A stretch of 64,000 nt of DNA from Taenia hydatigena (Eukaryota > Platyhelminthes > Cestoda > Cyclophyllidea > Taeniidae). Numbering within the stretch: the stretch's first letter is position 1; each line of letters opens with the position of its first letter. The notes below the pieces were generated by a model. It saw only the letters and a list, made by a program, of their open reading frames with translations, was not told the DNA's origin and did no database searches. Position numbers and translations under genes: made by a program. Positions 1 through 11,099 of the stretch are shown in pieces. The DNA is taken from NCBI GenBank assembly GCA_036345935.2, contig JADWOT020000001.1:18433761-18497760 (forward strand). The letters run 5' to 3'.

Positions 1-2699
1 GTTCTGTGATGCAGATACCGCTGTCAAGATTTTATTGAATGCCCATTTGCTTCTGTCTTTGAAGAAAATAAAACTGATTGCTGGTCCATCAAGTAGTGCT
101 ACTGCACGAATGACTTTGTCTCAAGCTGTGCACAACAACATGCTCGCAGTTGCTAGACAACTACTGGAAGAAGGCGTACGTTATTTTTATGGCGTCACCG
201 TCTATCCAAGCCATTAATGTTTACTTGACTGGCATGGCTGACAGCGATCAAATTGCGCGTTTACCCAAGGCCAAGCCTAATGCTTGCATAGCTGAAAAAG
301 CTGGATCAAGGCTCTGCTTCCGAAATGGTTGCTCAGCAGCATTGCTTTTACTCAAAGCTCTGATTTCGCTATCATATACAAGAAGGAGTTTGAATTTTAC
401 TGCATCAAATTATCAAAACACTTGCATTAACACCACTTCAACTTTCAGGCTAATCCTAACATACACACAGAGGATCCTGTGACAACTCCGCTCATCGAAG
501 CTGCAAAGAGAGGCAATGTAGAAATGATGAACCTTCTTCTTCAAAAGGAAGCCTATGTCAACTTACGTGACCACCACGGCAACACTCCTCTTCACTGGGC
601 AGCAAGATTAGGCGACTTGGCTGCTGTCACTGTGCTCTGCCAATCAGGCAGCGCCACCGCTGTGACAAACATTAGCCGGCGAACACCGCTGATGGAAGCC
701 CGCAGGCATGGTCAATCTGATGTTGTGCAATACCTGCTTTCTCAGGATGCTACTGAAGAACTTCTGCCAAGTGATGTAAATTAACTCACACTTGTTGCTG
801 CTTGTGCTGCGGCGCGTGAGGCTATTCACTTTGCGACCAGTATCATTACGCAAACTAAGCAAGTATTATATTTGTGTGTTTAGGCCTAGGTGGTCCCTTT
901 TCTAACACAACATGCGGCGTTATCTGTTAACGCCTACGTTTTCCTATATTGATTAACTGCAACACTTATAGATTCCGCATAGTTTCAGAAGTCGTCACTT
1001 CCATTGCAGCTAAGTGTAACGAAGTTATTAAAGGAAAACATAATTATTAAGTTTGGAGTAAATTCAACTAATGCAGGAATCGCATGGACTAGACGATATT
1101 GGAATCGAGCGAGAGGAAGATGATGAGCAGCAACCTCTCTTCCAAGCCGTATTGCTCAATGATGTCGCTGCCATAAAACGTCTGTTGGAATGCGGTGTAA
1201 GCCAGATTTCGTAGCCTTTAAAGCTCTACACTGTTGATCATGTTCTATTTATAAGCCGCGTTTTTTGCAATCCATCAAATCATGGAGGCAACTTTTAACG
1301 ATTTAAGCCCGTAGGACCCCTATACTAAGGACAAACTAAAGCGTAGTATGCTCTGTGTGCTTACACCTTAAATTTGCTTGGCAGTACCATAACGTCATGG
1401 CACTTCAAGGATTATTAAGCCAAGACAATGCTCATTTCTCACCCCTAGGCGGATGCTAGCGGAAGTGACGGGAGTTCATTGTGTCCTGCTCTTCATGTAG
1501 CAGTGCATAAATGTCATCGAGAAGCACTGCAGGTCCTCCTTGAATATGGCACGTCGGTCTCTTGTACCGACGAAAACATGAACACTGCACTTCATTGTGC
1601 AGCCACCAAAGGTCACCTGCCGCTTGTGAAAATGCTTCTGAATCATGGAAGTCGCATTGATGCGGCGAATGTATATAACGAAACCTCTTTAAGCCGAGCT
1701 GTTCACTACAGGCGCACAAAGGTTGTTCGACGCCTTATTTTCCATGGTGCCGGTGAAGGCTACAGACTGGATAAAAAAGACCAAGCCGCGCTCACGCTTG
1801 CTAGTGCCTAAGTGCGTGTTCTACATTTGTCTATATGAGTTAATAGAGACATTATTTACTTCTTGCTCATCATGCAATTGCCTATGAAGGCAATTTTGCC
1901 CATAGCGCGATCTCGAAAAGTGGGCAAAATATTGGTTTATAGAATTGTTAAGCTAACCATCTGATGATGCATCATACCTGTAGTTACATTTCCTACAACT
2001 AGGGTGACTATGAAACGGCGAAATTCATTTTGGAGACAAATTATCCCTCAGCTTCGCGAAGCAGATGTCTGCAAATCGCACTCGAGCAAGCTGCCTTGAA
2101 CGGCCACATTCTGCTGATACGACTGTTGCTCCTGCATGGAGCTGACATCAACCGATGCGTCTCCTGCATGAAACCACCTATTTAAGCAGCGATTTGTGGA
2201 CGTCGCGTGCCTGTTCTCCAATACTTTATCTCAAATGGAGCCGACATCGAGCAACGGGACAGAAAGGGCCTCACGCCACTTATGCTGGCCGTCAAAGTCG
2301 GGGACGCCAACATGGTCGAGTGCCTCCTGGCTGCCGGTAAGTGGTTGAGTTTCCGCCGAATAGAGGCGTTTGCCGTGGATATTTATTGTAAGTAACTATT
2401 CCCTTGAAGTCTAGCTTAATCTTTTACACATTAAAAGCCAACGAGTCACAAATTCGGCGCTTAGAGTTGCCTGTTTATGCACATAATCTTTCTTAATTCT
2501 CTCTCCAACTATTTCAACATCCTTATCCCTGCCTTACTAGCGTCGTATTAATCTACTTTTTGGCGATCTGTTTTTAGGAGCCGACGTGAATGCAAAGTAT
2601 CGGAAAAATGGAACAGCTTTGTCAATCGCCAGTGATCTTGGTCACATAGAAATTTGGGAAAAGATTTCAAAAGCTGTAAAGCGTAGTAAAGACCCGTAA
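1..2699 (+). CDS. Multi-ankyrin-repeat protein, 3' part of gene (six exons visible, two in-frame TAA codons)
   Basis: Spliced model: exon 1 (5' end outside the window) to 175, then 449-775, 1077-1196, 1449-1811, 2003-2336 and 2578-2699 (TAA). The first four introns are phase 0 and the last is phase 1. Donors are GTACGT, GTAAAT, GTAAGC, GTGCGT and GTAAGT; every acceptor ends in AG. The joined frame gives about 13 ankyrin repeats, shown by TPLHWAARLGD at about 589-621, TALHCAATKGH, HGADIN, TPLMLAVKVGD and GADVNAKY. The repeats run almost to the C-terminus, and no other domain follows. Ankyrin repeats are protein-interaction scaffolds; the partner cannot be inferred. Oddities: TAA at 1809-1811, the last codon before a GTGCGT donor, and TAA at 2183-2185, at the position after P-P-I in a repeat. 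Both replace a sense residue while the frame on each side stays intact. It is either a recently inactivated gene or carries sequence errors. The exact ortholog is not recognised. Confidence 0.85.
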
Positions 2700-5600
2700 T
2701 TTATGTCCCACCCGTTGACTATGCTACTGAGTAACAATTGTATAATATCAGTAGAGTAATTGAATTTTATTCCTATCATCATTTATCAAACTTTTTTTGT
2801 ATAGAGGCCTATTTGCTTTTACGACAACCTGATGCCCGCGAAACCACAAAGCTAGTTTCTGTGGCTATCTAAGCTGCATGTGCTGAGAAAGCAAGCGGCT
2901 GTGACTCAGCAAATTCATTTGAAGCAGACGTTAACAATTGTATTGACTTGTCGTATTGATGGCTACATGGGCATTTCAGACACTGTGGAATCGTGTATAT
3001 TCAGCCGAAGGACAGACCTCCTCTAAGCCGATCAAGGAGTGATGATGGCATATGGTTAGGGATGCGCCTAAGAAGGAAGCCTACTCGTTCGCAAACCTGA
3101 GTTTGTGAACGGCTGCTTAAAACTTTTTTGCATTTTATCGTTTATCAGGGGAATTTCGGGTCGCATTTCGCCGTCCAAAGATTCGAAATCTAAATTCATT
3201 TTTTTAATATTAGTGTTCAAACAGAGATAACTCCTTATTTTTTTCTTTGTTGTGCTTTTATCTGCATCACAGAGGCTCATCAGCTTGCGTTGCTTAATGT
3301 AACGCAGTCAATAACTCAGATTTAGCACCATAAGTAGCATAGGACAAAGTAAGTTTATGGAAAATTACTCTCTTGCACTTTGTTCTGCCATGCTTGTAAG
3401 TAGCCACAAAGAAAGTTTTGACTACTATACAGAACTTATTAGTTTGCTTATCTCTGCGCTTAATCATTTGCCTATCAATTATCCGCATGTTGCGCTTTGA
3501 TCGGCATCATGCTCATTAACCTCACACCCTCATCCTGCATCAGTAGCACATTACCTACATCAGTATTATGATTTCTTACGACTACGATTAATACTCGATG
3601 CCATTTAATCACACAGACGCATGTTATTGGTTCCATTGTGCGCTATGGCAAGATTCGACTTTAATATCACAATACTTGACGTGTTTCGACGAGTAATAAC
3701 CTCGCCGGTTTGCGTGAATGTCCTGACAATAAGGACAGAGATTTACTAGCTCGTACTCTCACAATTTTTGTTGTCGATAAAATACTGCAACGAATTCACT
3801 CCGCTGTATCTTAGGTGGTAGGCTTTTTCCGAGGCACATTTGTAGTTGCTAATATAAAAATGCACAAGATGAGTAGTGTTAAGAGAAAACATTTTTTTTG
3901 AATTCCGCTTGATCTAAATAAGCCTACTAGTGCAAGGGATGGGTTTGCGTCTGCTCAGAATGCATAGTGCCTCAAGCTAATGGTTTTCGACTCTCAGTTT
4001 GCTGCGAAAGCAATACATTAACATAGTCTCTTGGGAACTGAACTTATTCCAAAGTGTTTATTTGCGCTGTTCATTTGCCACATCGTTGGCACGAGAGTAG
4101 GGATTTGGACATCGCTGATAAAAAACAACCAACAAAACCAATAGAAAAGCTAATTTGCTCGAAAGCATGCATAAATGAATTCTTAAAAGACTCTTTGCAT
4201 TTTGAGGCTGTTTCTGCCAAAGTTGTGAGATTGACACTTTACTAATTTGTTTTATGCTCTACAGGCAGGTTACTGGTGGGTATAAAGTTCTCAACAGGCG
4301 AAAGACTTGAATTTTTCAGGTTAAAGAAAACCATTGCATGGCTTTGCTACAGGCTATTGCTGTAGATGAGGCTGAAGTGCAGCTTCCCCCCCAGTTAAAT
4401 GTGGTGCAGATACCGCAGTTCGCAAAATCAGGCAAATGTCCTTGACCAAAGCAACCTGTGAAAGTTAAGTATTCTAGCTCATTGTCTCGTTGCTGCCTAA
4501 ATAAGGAAGGCGATTTCTTAAAAATAATCAGATTAGAGGATTTGACAATCCCACTTCAAATAAACATGAAGTAGTGAGTTAGCTTACTCCTTCATTTCAT
4601 ACATTTTAAGCTACATTCTAAGCATTAGTGAAGATGGTGGACTTAGAATTAATGAAAACTCCTTGTGTAGCCCAATCCTCTGGGTCAAGGGCATTTTCAC
4701 TCCCTACTTAAGGAGCACATGGCCCAGCATGTGCGGACTTTTACGTAGATGGATTCATCCAAACTGAGCAATGTGAAGCACGCTAATACTGATCACAAAA
4801 TAGCGTTCTGGCCATCACTAAACTCTACTCAAAAAAGTGTCCTACCCTGGTCTGCTGATTGAAAACTAATAGAGAGTCTGTGACATTTGATGTGGAGACA
4901 TAGCCCCCACGTTGTCCGTATAGCTTGTAAGACAGCACATATCATGTCTTCTGCAGGGGGACTGGGTAGTCCTTTTACACTTGGTGCCAGAGTGTTGAGA
5001 GTTAGTACCTGGACTAGGCCTGGACAGGGTGACGATTTCTATGGGGTTGCGAGAGAGCAGCTACCATTGCCTTCGACATCTCACTGCTTCGTCATTTATC
5101 CTAAGCGCATTTGCTGTTACCCGTTATTGCTTGCTCATAGACGTCGGTATTAAGCAGCCACGGCAAAGCTTTGCAAGCTATAACAGGACAAGTGATTTTA
5201 GCATTCATCAACCTCACGTTTGCCATTGCACAACCCAGAGAAGAAAGCTGGTTAGATGAGGTTATGTTTTGGCGGGTATTGAAACTACAGGCATGCAGAA
5301 GTCCTTGTGGAGTAGGAGTTTTTTCTCCCTAGGAGATAATAGTATCTCCTCAGTAACGACTTTCATGTGCATTGGCAGCATCCCTTCTAAAAGTTAAGTT
5401 ATACGGACATTATTGCGGCTCACATTGCGCTCGAGTACAGATCTGATATTCTTCCAAAGGACGATTTTTGCAAATACCATTTGCTCTTGGCACTCTCTGC
5501 TAAAACTATAGACTCCATCTTTGTATTTGACCATCTAAATGGATGGTAATCGGATGGGCGAGAAGCTGCATATTACAGAAAGGGTGCTTGTTGGTAGGAT

Positions 5601-6690
5601 GACTGCAATGACTTAGAACACATATCCGCTTCGCTGGCCTACACAACTGTACCAGTTTTCCTTTTCTGTGGTTGTCTGTCTGCATGCTTGATAACATCTC
5701 TGGTGCCTAATATACGGCAGTCCTTAAGTAGAAAAAAGCCGGTTTTATCTGGTTTCTCTAATTATGAGCATATGCAGCCATGATATACCAAATGATGACT
5801 AAAGCACAGTGCTACACACAGGCAGGCGTCCTCCTAAGCATAGGCTCTAACTTTGCAATTGTTCATGCCTAGCAAATGCCTTTGGTGTTCCACGCTGTTA
5901 GAAGGAGCAAAGAAAAGGCAGCAGCAGGTCATTTCCCTAAACGGAAAAAAAATGCAGGAGGATGTCACAAGAACGGTAAAGGAACAGCATAATGATGAAT
6001 ATTTGCCATCTGCTAGAAGTGGATGGTCTGGGATTCATTTGCACTAGCACAGCGTGATTAGCTTGGACAATTTGTTTTTGAAGAGAGCTCCTTGTCCGCT
6101 AAGGTGTATAATTCTGTTAGCTCAGCTCTCCTCCTCTACGCTAACTTCCCATATTGAAAAGAGCGCGAAGGGTAGGTCATCCCGCATTTTACAGTCTTAG
6201 GAGCTCATGTGCTGTCAGAAGTGTCATTGGTCAGCCAATTGCCAGAACTCGTCTGCTCTTTATAAAGCAAGCTCCCACCCAAATCGGGTGTTCTCTCCGA
6301 AAGTACGGAGGCCAAGAATGTATGAGCATCACTGTCATCAAGGTAAGCATTCTTTCAGGAGCATTGTTCCTGTATCTACTGATTAAGGATACTTTGAACT
6401 CTAGGCCCCTTCCCTTTAGGCTTATTTTTGTCAACAGAGTGGATGGGATAGGATATCAAGTTATTAGAATGCTGTGCTGCGCAACTCAAATAAGCCATTG
6501 ATCATGATGAAGAGGCATTAGTTAGGGAATTTTTAGTCCGCATGATAAAGTGTACTAGATGAACAAAGAAACCGTAAATATCTTAAACTAGTAGAAAAGC
6601 GAGCATTCTGTGAATTACCTCGGACCAGGCTAGCCGGGTCAACAACTGCCCAGCTTGGACACGGAGTTCACTTGCGCATTATCGTTGTGA
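2700..6690. other. Non-coding stretch downstream of the ankyrin gene
   Basis: No open frame here has recognisable domains or convincing splice context. Short frames such as 5853-6047 and 6154-6501 have unremarkable composition. The stretch at about 6215-6300 has a weak resemblance to the R1 repeat (a GTCAGCCAAT word followed by a CCCACCCAAATCGGGTG word), too diverged to call. Confidence 0.5.
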
Positions 6691-6699
6691 TCAACCACT

Positions 6700-7000
6700 G
6701 CAATGTGCGTTTGGAGATTTGAAGCCCTACTGCAGTCGGACTTTGGCATTACAGTGGATTCCTGTCATAGCACATTTGCAAGTGGCATTAATGGGGTGTG
6801 TAAAGTATTTCCGGCAGGCATGACATCACAATGCAACTAGAAAATTATTTTGTTTATAGCAACTGAGGAATCCGTCCACGCTGCGCAAATCCCACGGTCA
6901 TGCCCAATTGACGACTGGATTTCGCACAGTCACTTCTCGATTAGACCTCGTTTGCATCTCCTTTTTCATGCTCTCGTAGCTGCTCCCTACAATCTTCTCC
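6700..7000 (+). repeat. Interspersed repeat R2, copy a
   Basis: This stretch matches the reverse complement of about 63655-63970 over most of its length. Shared words include GCGTTTGGAGAT, GCCCAA(T/C)TGACGA and TTTGCATCTCC, in the same order and spacing. A further partial relative lies on the minus strand at 60720-60960. No reverse transcriptase, transposase or terminal repeat is visible, so the class (SINE, miniature LTR element, or old gene fragment) is open. Confidence 0.65.
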
Positions 7001-7009
7001 CTCTTCCTT

Positions 7010-8310
7010 TTTTCCCCCATACCCTACTTTGAAATGCCTGTTGCAGTTGTCCGTGCACCTGCAAATTCAATCTACGAGACCTCATTTTACACTACACCAA
7101 CAGAGTTGCACTTATTAATCTTTTTTTTTAATTTGTGTCTTATTCTAGCCAATAGTTTTGATTGCACACAAACGCGAGGAGAGGTCACGTAGTGGCATCA
7201 TTGAGGCACCTAAAATGGCCTCAATGAGTGAGTCCAGATGGGGTGTTGAAACTACCAACCGAACGAAGCAAAGTCGTGGCACATGGTTAAGAGGCGTTCC
7301 TAATCTCCGGCGTGTCAATAGCACCCAAACTTCTGACAAATCTCCGTGTGTCAAATAGTGCAAATGCTATGGGATTAACACCCCACTATTTACGATTCTT
7401 ACGGAGTTATTTTCGGTAGTAATAATTAGTGTTCAAAACAATACTGGCGGTCAAGGAAATCTTCAAGTTGACCTTGAAGGTTCACCGTTTCGTCTGCGCT
7501 ACTTTTTACCTACATAACTAGCAGTTGCGCGAAGCTCTATTATGGGCCCCACAGTTCTATGCTCCTGATGCTGGCAGAAAACTTGTGGAGCATCTGTCCT
7601 GCGTCATGTAGAAGATATTTATAGCATCCTCAATTGCCATTTAAGGTAAAGCTGAATAAGTCCTCAAACCAAATCGACAAATCTTTGCAATGAACTCTGC
7701 CAGGCGTACATTAGAGGAACCCTGGAAATCGAAAAGTGCGCCTTCTTCCAATAATCTTTAATATTCGTAGAACTTAAGACAGTGCTGATAACAAATGCGA
7801 CAGCTTCGGGTGTCATGTCAATAAACTGCATATCCTTATGCAAGCACCTGTGATTTTTTCCGAAATTGCCTTTTTTGTGATTCGGTAGCAAAGGGTTGTC
7901 AAGTGAGGTAGGAATAGGAGGAGGAATGAGAGTGGAGAGAAACTTCACAGTTTTCCGCTTTGACTAGCGTAAGCGGAACTGCTGAGATCCTGCCTTCATC
8001 TACCAGTGAATAACTGCTACGTTGAAAATGACGTCGCACTTCACCTTCTACTTGAATTCAAGTTTCAAAAAAGATCACTTTAAGGTCGCGGAAATGCAAT
8101 CAAATCGCGGTAAATTCGAGGTTCTAAATCCCTTTAACCACCAGTATTTAAATGGGCGAACTCCACGATTCTTGCGGCTACGTGAACCGAAATTCCTTCC
8201 AATAGGATAGAAGACGCTACGAAATTTGATTCATTCATTTTGGTTGGGAACTTAAAATGATGCAACAGTTGATAAGCGATATTTAACGGTTTATAAGAAG
8301 TAATATAGTG
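7010..8310. other. Non-coding stretch
   Basis: I see no supported gene here. Short frames on both strands (for example 7158-7358 on + and 7664-7948 on -) lack recognisable motifs. Confidence 0.4.
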
Positions 8311-8318
8311 ATGCCTAG

Positions 8319-8552
8319 TCAGACAGGCCAAATGAGCTCAGAAATTGAATCGGACTTATTCGTCATTTCCGCAGCATGCTGCTGTAGAAGTATGGCACTT
8401 ATGGCATGTCCATAATACTCTTCAGCTCCAAAGTAGGCGAGTAGCTGAACAGTTGAAACACATTCAGCAGCCCTAATTACCTCCACTTTGCTTACATTGC
8501 AATCCAGAGCACTTTTCACCAACTTCCTCCCTTCATTCTTTTCTTCATTCAA
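8319..8552 (-). CDS. Hypothetical open frame, possible 3' exon on the minus strand
   Basis: The 77-codon minus-strand frame begins in a Lys/Glu-rich stretch (the complement of the pyrimidine tract at 8518-8640). It continues into a balanced, helix-forming sequence with EVIRAAECVSTVQLLAYFG near the middle, and ends in SISELIWPV and a stop. The composition past residue 15 looks protein-like rather than random. No signal peptide, membrane segment or known motif is seen, and no partner exon was identified. It could equally be a chance frame. Confidence 0.25.
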   Translation of the reverse strand: MNEEKNEGRKLVKSALDCNVSKVEVIRAAECVSTVQLLAYFGAEEYYGHAISAILLQQHAAEMTNKSDSISELIWPV

Positions 8553-8640
8553 TCATTCATTCATCCTTTCTTTCTTTTATTCTTTCCTTTGTTCTTTTTT
8601 TCCTTCTTTCTTTTCTTCTCTCCTTCATCCAATGAATCTT
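8518..8640. repeat. Pyrimidine-rich low-complexity tract
   Basis: More than 100 bases are almost wholly C and T on the + strand, built from degenerate TTCC, TTTC and ATTCATTC units. Pyrimidine richness continues less strictly to about 9200, where a short CA repeat (about 9095-9112) also occurs. Confidence 0.8.
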
Positions 8641-9410
8641 CTCCTTTCCATCACCGCCACAACCACTGCTAGTAGGTGCCCTTCCTCCCCTCTCTCCTCC
8701 CTCCATTATTCGTACGACATTCTTTCCTTCTCTTTTTCGTTCTCAGAAAATGCCTTTCACTTAGCAAGCATTAACTTCCCTCTTTCTCTGTCATTGCTCC
8801 TTCTCTCATTCCTCCATTTCTACACTCATTGCAGATATATTATCCAACTTTTTATACTTTATTTCTATGCACAATTTGCTAACAGTAAAAGAAACCATCT
8901 CATTTGAACGCATAGTTAGGCTCTTCCCTTTCTTCCTTTCTCCTTTCGCCTTCTCTTTCATCGTTATTATTCTTGTGCCCGTATCCCCACACCACCGTCC
9001 AAATAATTCTACTTAAAAAAGACCTAGACACTTGCCAATCAGATTCCAATATTTGCTACTTTAACAATACCTTGCCTTCATCAAGTCTTATTCCACACAA
9101 ACACACACACGCGCATTTATTAAATCTATTTCTTTTTCTCCACTCACACTGTAGCAGAATATTTTATTCCTTTCCCCAACGCTGCTCTGTAGTCAGATGC
9201 ACTCAATTGGTGTGCCTACTGTCTGACCTTCGCAGACTTGTCATTGTTTCCGCCACTAAGGAGGGAGAGGAACATTTCTACGAAAGTGCTCGCACTTTCC
9301 TCTCCCTTCGAACTCAAGCCGTAGCATTTGAGTGTGAAGTGTTTAACCAAAAGACGGAAGGCATGACTTAAAAATTACCTCTTGTAAGAAGAGGAGGGTG
9401 AGAAGGAGAA

Positions 9411-9746
9411 ATGCCCCATTCAACCGACATCTCAATGACGCAGCAGGCGATAAGGCTTGAGAAGTACATCATTAACAAAATAGGTCAAGTTGTGAAACCG
9501 CAAGACTCAGGACCTCTCGCAACGGCCCCATTCTTCCTTGTCACTATCGTCACCATAAGCAAGTAACGTTGGCAGTCTGGTGATGAGGTTGAAAGGCATC
9601 TGCACCCCACAACCAAGGGTTGCGTGCGGTGGAGCCGGCAGCAGATGACTGACAAGGTAAACGTGCAAAGTCTGCACCCAGTGCTGTTCATTCGCGCCTC
9701 CATGCTAATCACAAAATGCTCTGTGAACAGCAGATCACTTTTCTAG
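9411..9746 (+). pseudogene. Open frame interrupted by one TAA, unknown
   Basis: From ATG 9411 the + frame runs 51 codons to TAA at 9564-9566. It then stays open in the same frame for 59 more codons to TAG at 9744. The first part contains MTQQAIRLEKYIINKIGQ and a hydrophobic FFLVTIVTIS stretch. The second part is hydrophilic (RWQSGDEVERHLH). A possible donor, GTAACG, overlaps the TAA at 9563, so the first part could be an exon whose frame does not read the stop. No family is recognised and it may be chance. Confidence 0.2.
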
Positions 9747-9995
9747 TGTTTTGGACCCACAACGCCTTTGGCACCATATAAATCCAAGTAAGTGGCAGGC
9801 TGTAGTCCTCCTCGTTTCCAGCAAATTAGGCCTCATTTACCACATCAAAATGTCCACTCCTCCTCCTTCTTCAAGCACAGGATGATTTCGCTCGAAACAG
9901 CAACCAAATAACAGTTGTTAGCGCCACTCACTTCACATCAGTACACAACACCTCTCACTAACGCTACTCCTGCCGAGGTGTGCGTGCTGCTACTG

Positions 9996-10016
9996 CCACC
10001 GCCACCACCACCACCG
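9996..10016 (+). repeat. Short CCACCG/CCACCA trinucleotide repeat
   Basis: About 21 bases of near-perfect CCA/CCG triplets. Confidence 0.8.
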
Positions 10017-10242
10017 ATACACAGATGGGCGAAGTTGTAATGCAATGAGGCACTGAGCGGGAAAGTGAGTGAGTGAGTGTTGAGACGCCAGCTGCGGCTG
10101 TGGCGACAGCATTCGCTCTTCCTGCCTGCATGCTTTGCACGCGCAATGTGGCAGTCACCATGCAGCTGACTTTCAAATGGTAAAGTAACCTGTTGAATCC
10201 ATTGATAGCGTCACATACTCAAACTGAGCGGCACGACGATGA

Positions 10243-10644
10243 ATGCTAGTCTCGCGTGCCTTATTGCCCTCTTCATTTCGTTTCCTTTCGCGGCTTTTAG
10301 TTGCACTCCTTCCTAGTCGCCTGGACTGTGGCAGACATAAGGAGCTTGTGTTGTGGATAAGAGGTAGGTGCTCGCCTTTCCACACACACTTCTACTAACG
10401 CCAATCGCTTGCAGGTTGCCGAAGAAGTAGAGCGATCTTTCACAAGGCACTTCGTAGAGATGATCATGTAGAGGAAGAGGTGAAGGAGGAGGAGGACTCG
10501 GCAGAAGCGATTGGTGTGAAGTCCATCAGATTTTCGCATATACTCCCTTCCTTCACCTTGACTAGAAGTCGTTCAATGCCAAGCCCTGCAGTCCAAAGGA
10601 ATGCAAGGAACTACCACTACGGACACGGACTATGGGATAGCTGA
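10243..10644 (+). CDS. Candidate small spliced gene, possibly a secreted peptide precursor
   Basis: Exon 1 is 10243-10363 and exon 2 is 10415-10644 (TGA). The 51-base intron has GTAGGT at 10364, a perfect TACTAAC branch motif at 10393-10399 and a CTTGCAG acceptor. The splice joins phase 1 to phase 1 and gives about 116 codons with no internal stop. The N-terminus is hydrophobic (FLSRLLVALLP). Basic pairs follow (GCRRSR, ALRRDD), then an acidic stretch and a C-terminus ending YGHGLWDS. A second ATG at 10239 in another frame starts a textbook signal-peptide-like sequence (MNASLACLIALFISFPF), but that frame meets TAG after 25 codons. A one-base error upstream of 10312 could therefore join the better signal peptide to this frame. 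CG and C spacing near the splice hints at an insulin B chain, but no A chain follows. The minus strand also has an 80-codon frame here (10297-10539) with a hydrophobic N-terminus, so the strand is not certain. Confidence 0.4.
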
Positions 10645-10683
10645 ACTTGCAGATGAGTCCGAATGAGAGGAAGGAGGAGGTGA

Positions 10684-11029
10684 GAATGGCGTAACGGGAG
10701 CGACGCTATAAAGGAAAAAAGGAGGAAGACAAGGGATCATTTAAATAAGGAAGAGGAAAAGGAGGAAGAAGAAGATGATAATGAGAAGATGCACGAGATA
10801 AATGCCAAATTCCAACTTGACGGTGAGCCAAAGGAGACTCGTAGCAGGCGGAAACGACTCCTCACCAACATTATCGGCGGACTTGCGTGGCAACGACGTC
10901 AACATCCTCACCCACTTAGGTTTACCGACCCCACTGTGCATTGATGAACGAGGGGATGCTTGCTCCCCACCTTACACCAAGAATGTTAGTGGGATTGTCT
11001 TTCTGGTTAATGCAGCATCTCAACTATGA
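10684..11029 (+). CDS. Candidate exons of a second or continuing + strand gene
   Basis: A Lys/Glu/Asp-rich frame is open from 10684 and leads into EINAKFQLDG. A GTGAGC donor at 10823 can join, phase 1 to phase 1, to a CACTTAG acceptor ending at 10919. This removes 97 bases and leads to a second exon 10920-11029 ending in TGA (GIVFLVNAASQL at its end). If unspliced, the first frame instead continues through a basic RSRRKR motif to a stop near 10930. This frame is in register with the exon at 10415-10644, but three TGA codons lie between them, so an extra intron would be needed to link them. No family is recognised. Confidence 0.25.
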
Positions 11030-11051
11030 GAGTGTTCGGGACAATTCACTT

Positions 11052-11088
11052 CCTGTTGTTCCTGCTGTTGTTGCTGTTGCTGTTGATG
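11052..11088 (+). repeat. CTG/TTG trinucleotide microsatellite
   Basis: About 37 bases of imperfect CTG and TTG triplets. Confidence 0.85.
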
Positions 11089-11099
11089 TACTTGCTTGC

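Noticed and set aside
1071..1200. Separate small gene starting at ATG 1071
   Set aside because: The same frame joins in phase to exons before and after as part of the ankyrin gene, with an acceptor at 1075-1076 just inside that ATG codon context.
1800..2185. Alternative genetic code with TAA as a sense codon (as in flatworm mitochondria)
   Set aside because: The genes are intron-split nuclear genes. Other frames here, including the end of the ankyrin gene and the K3 terminus, use TAA as a normal stop. Two codons in one gene are better explained by mutation or error.
8488..8907. 139-codon + frame rich in Ser, Phe and Leu
   Set aside because: It results from the pyrimidine-rich low-complexity tract, where stops are rare by composition.
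10300..10440. Insulin-like peptide B chain (CG and a later C in the spliced frame)
   Set aside because: The cysteine spacing is one residue too long, and no A chain with a CC...C...C pattern follows in any frame downstream.
11056..11090. Cysteine-rich peptide
   Set aside because: This is a translation of the CTG/TTG microsatellite, not a gene.
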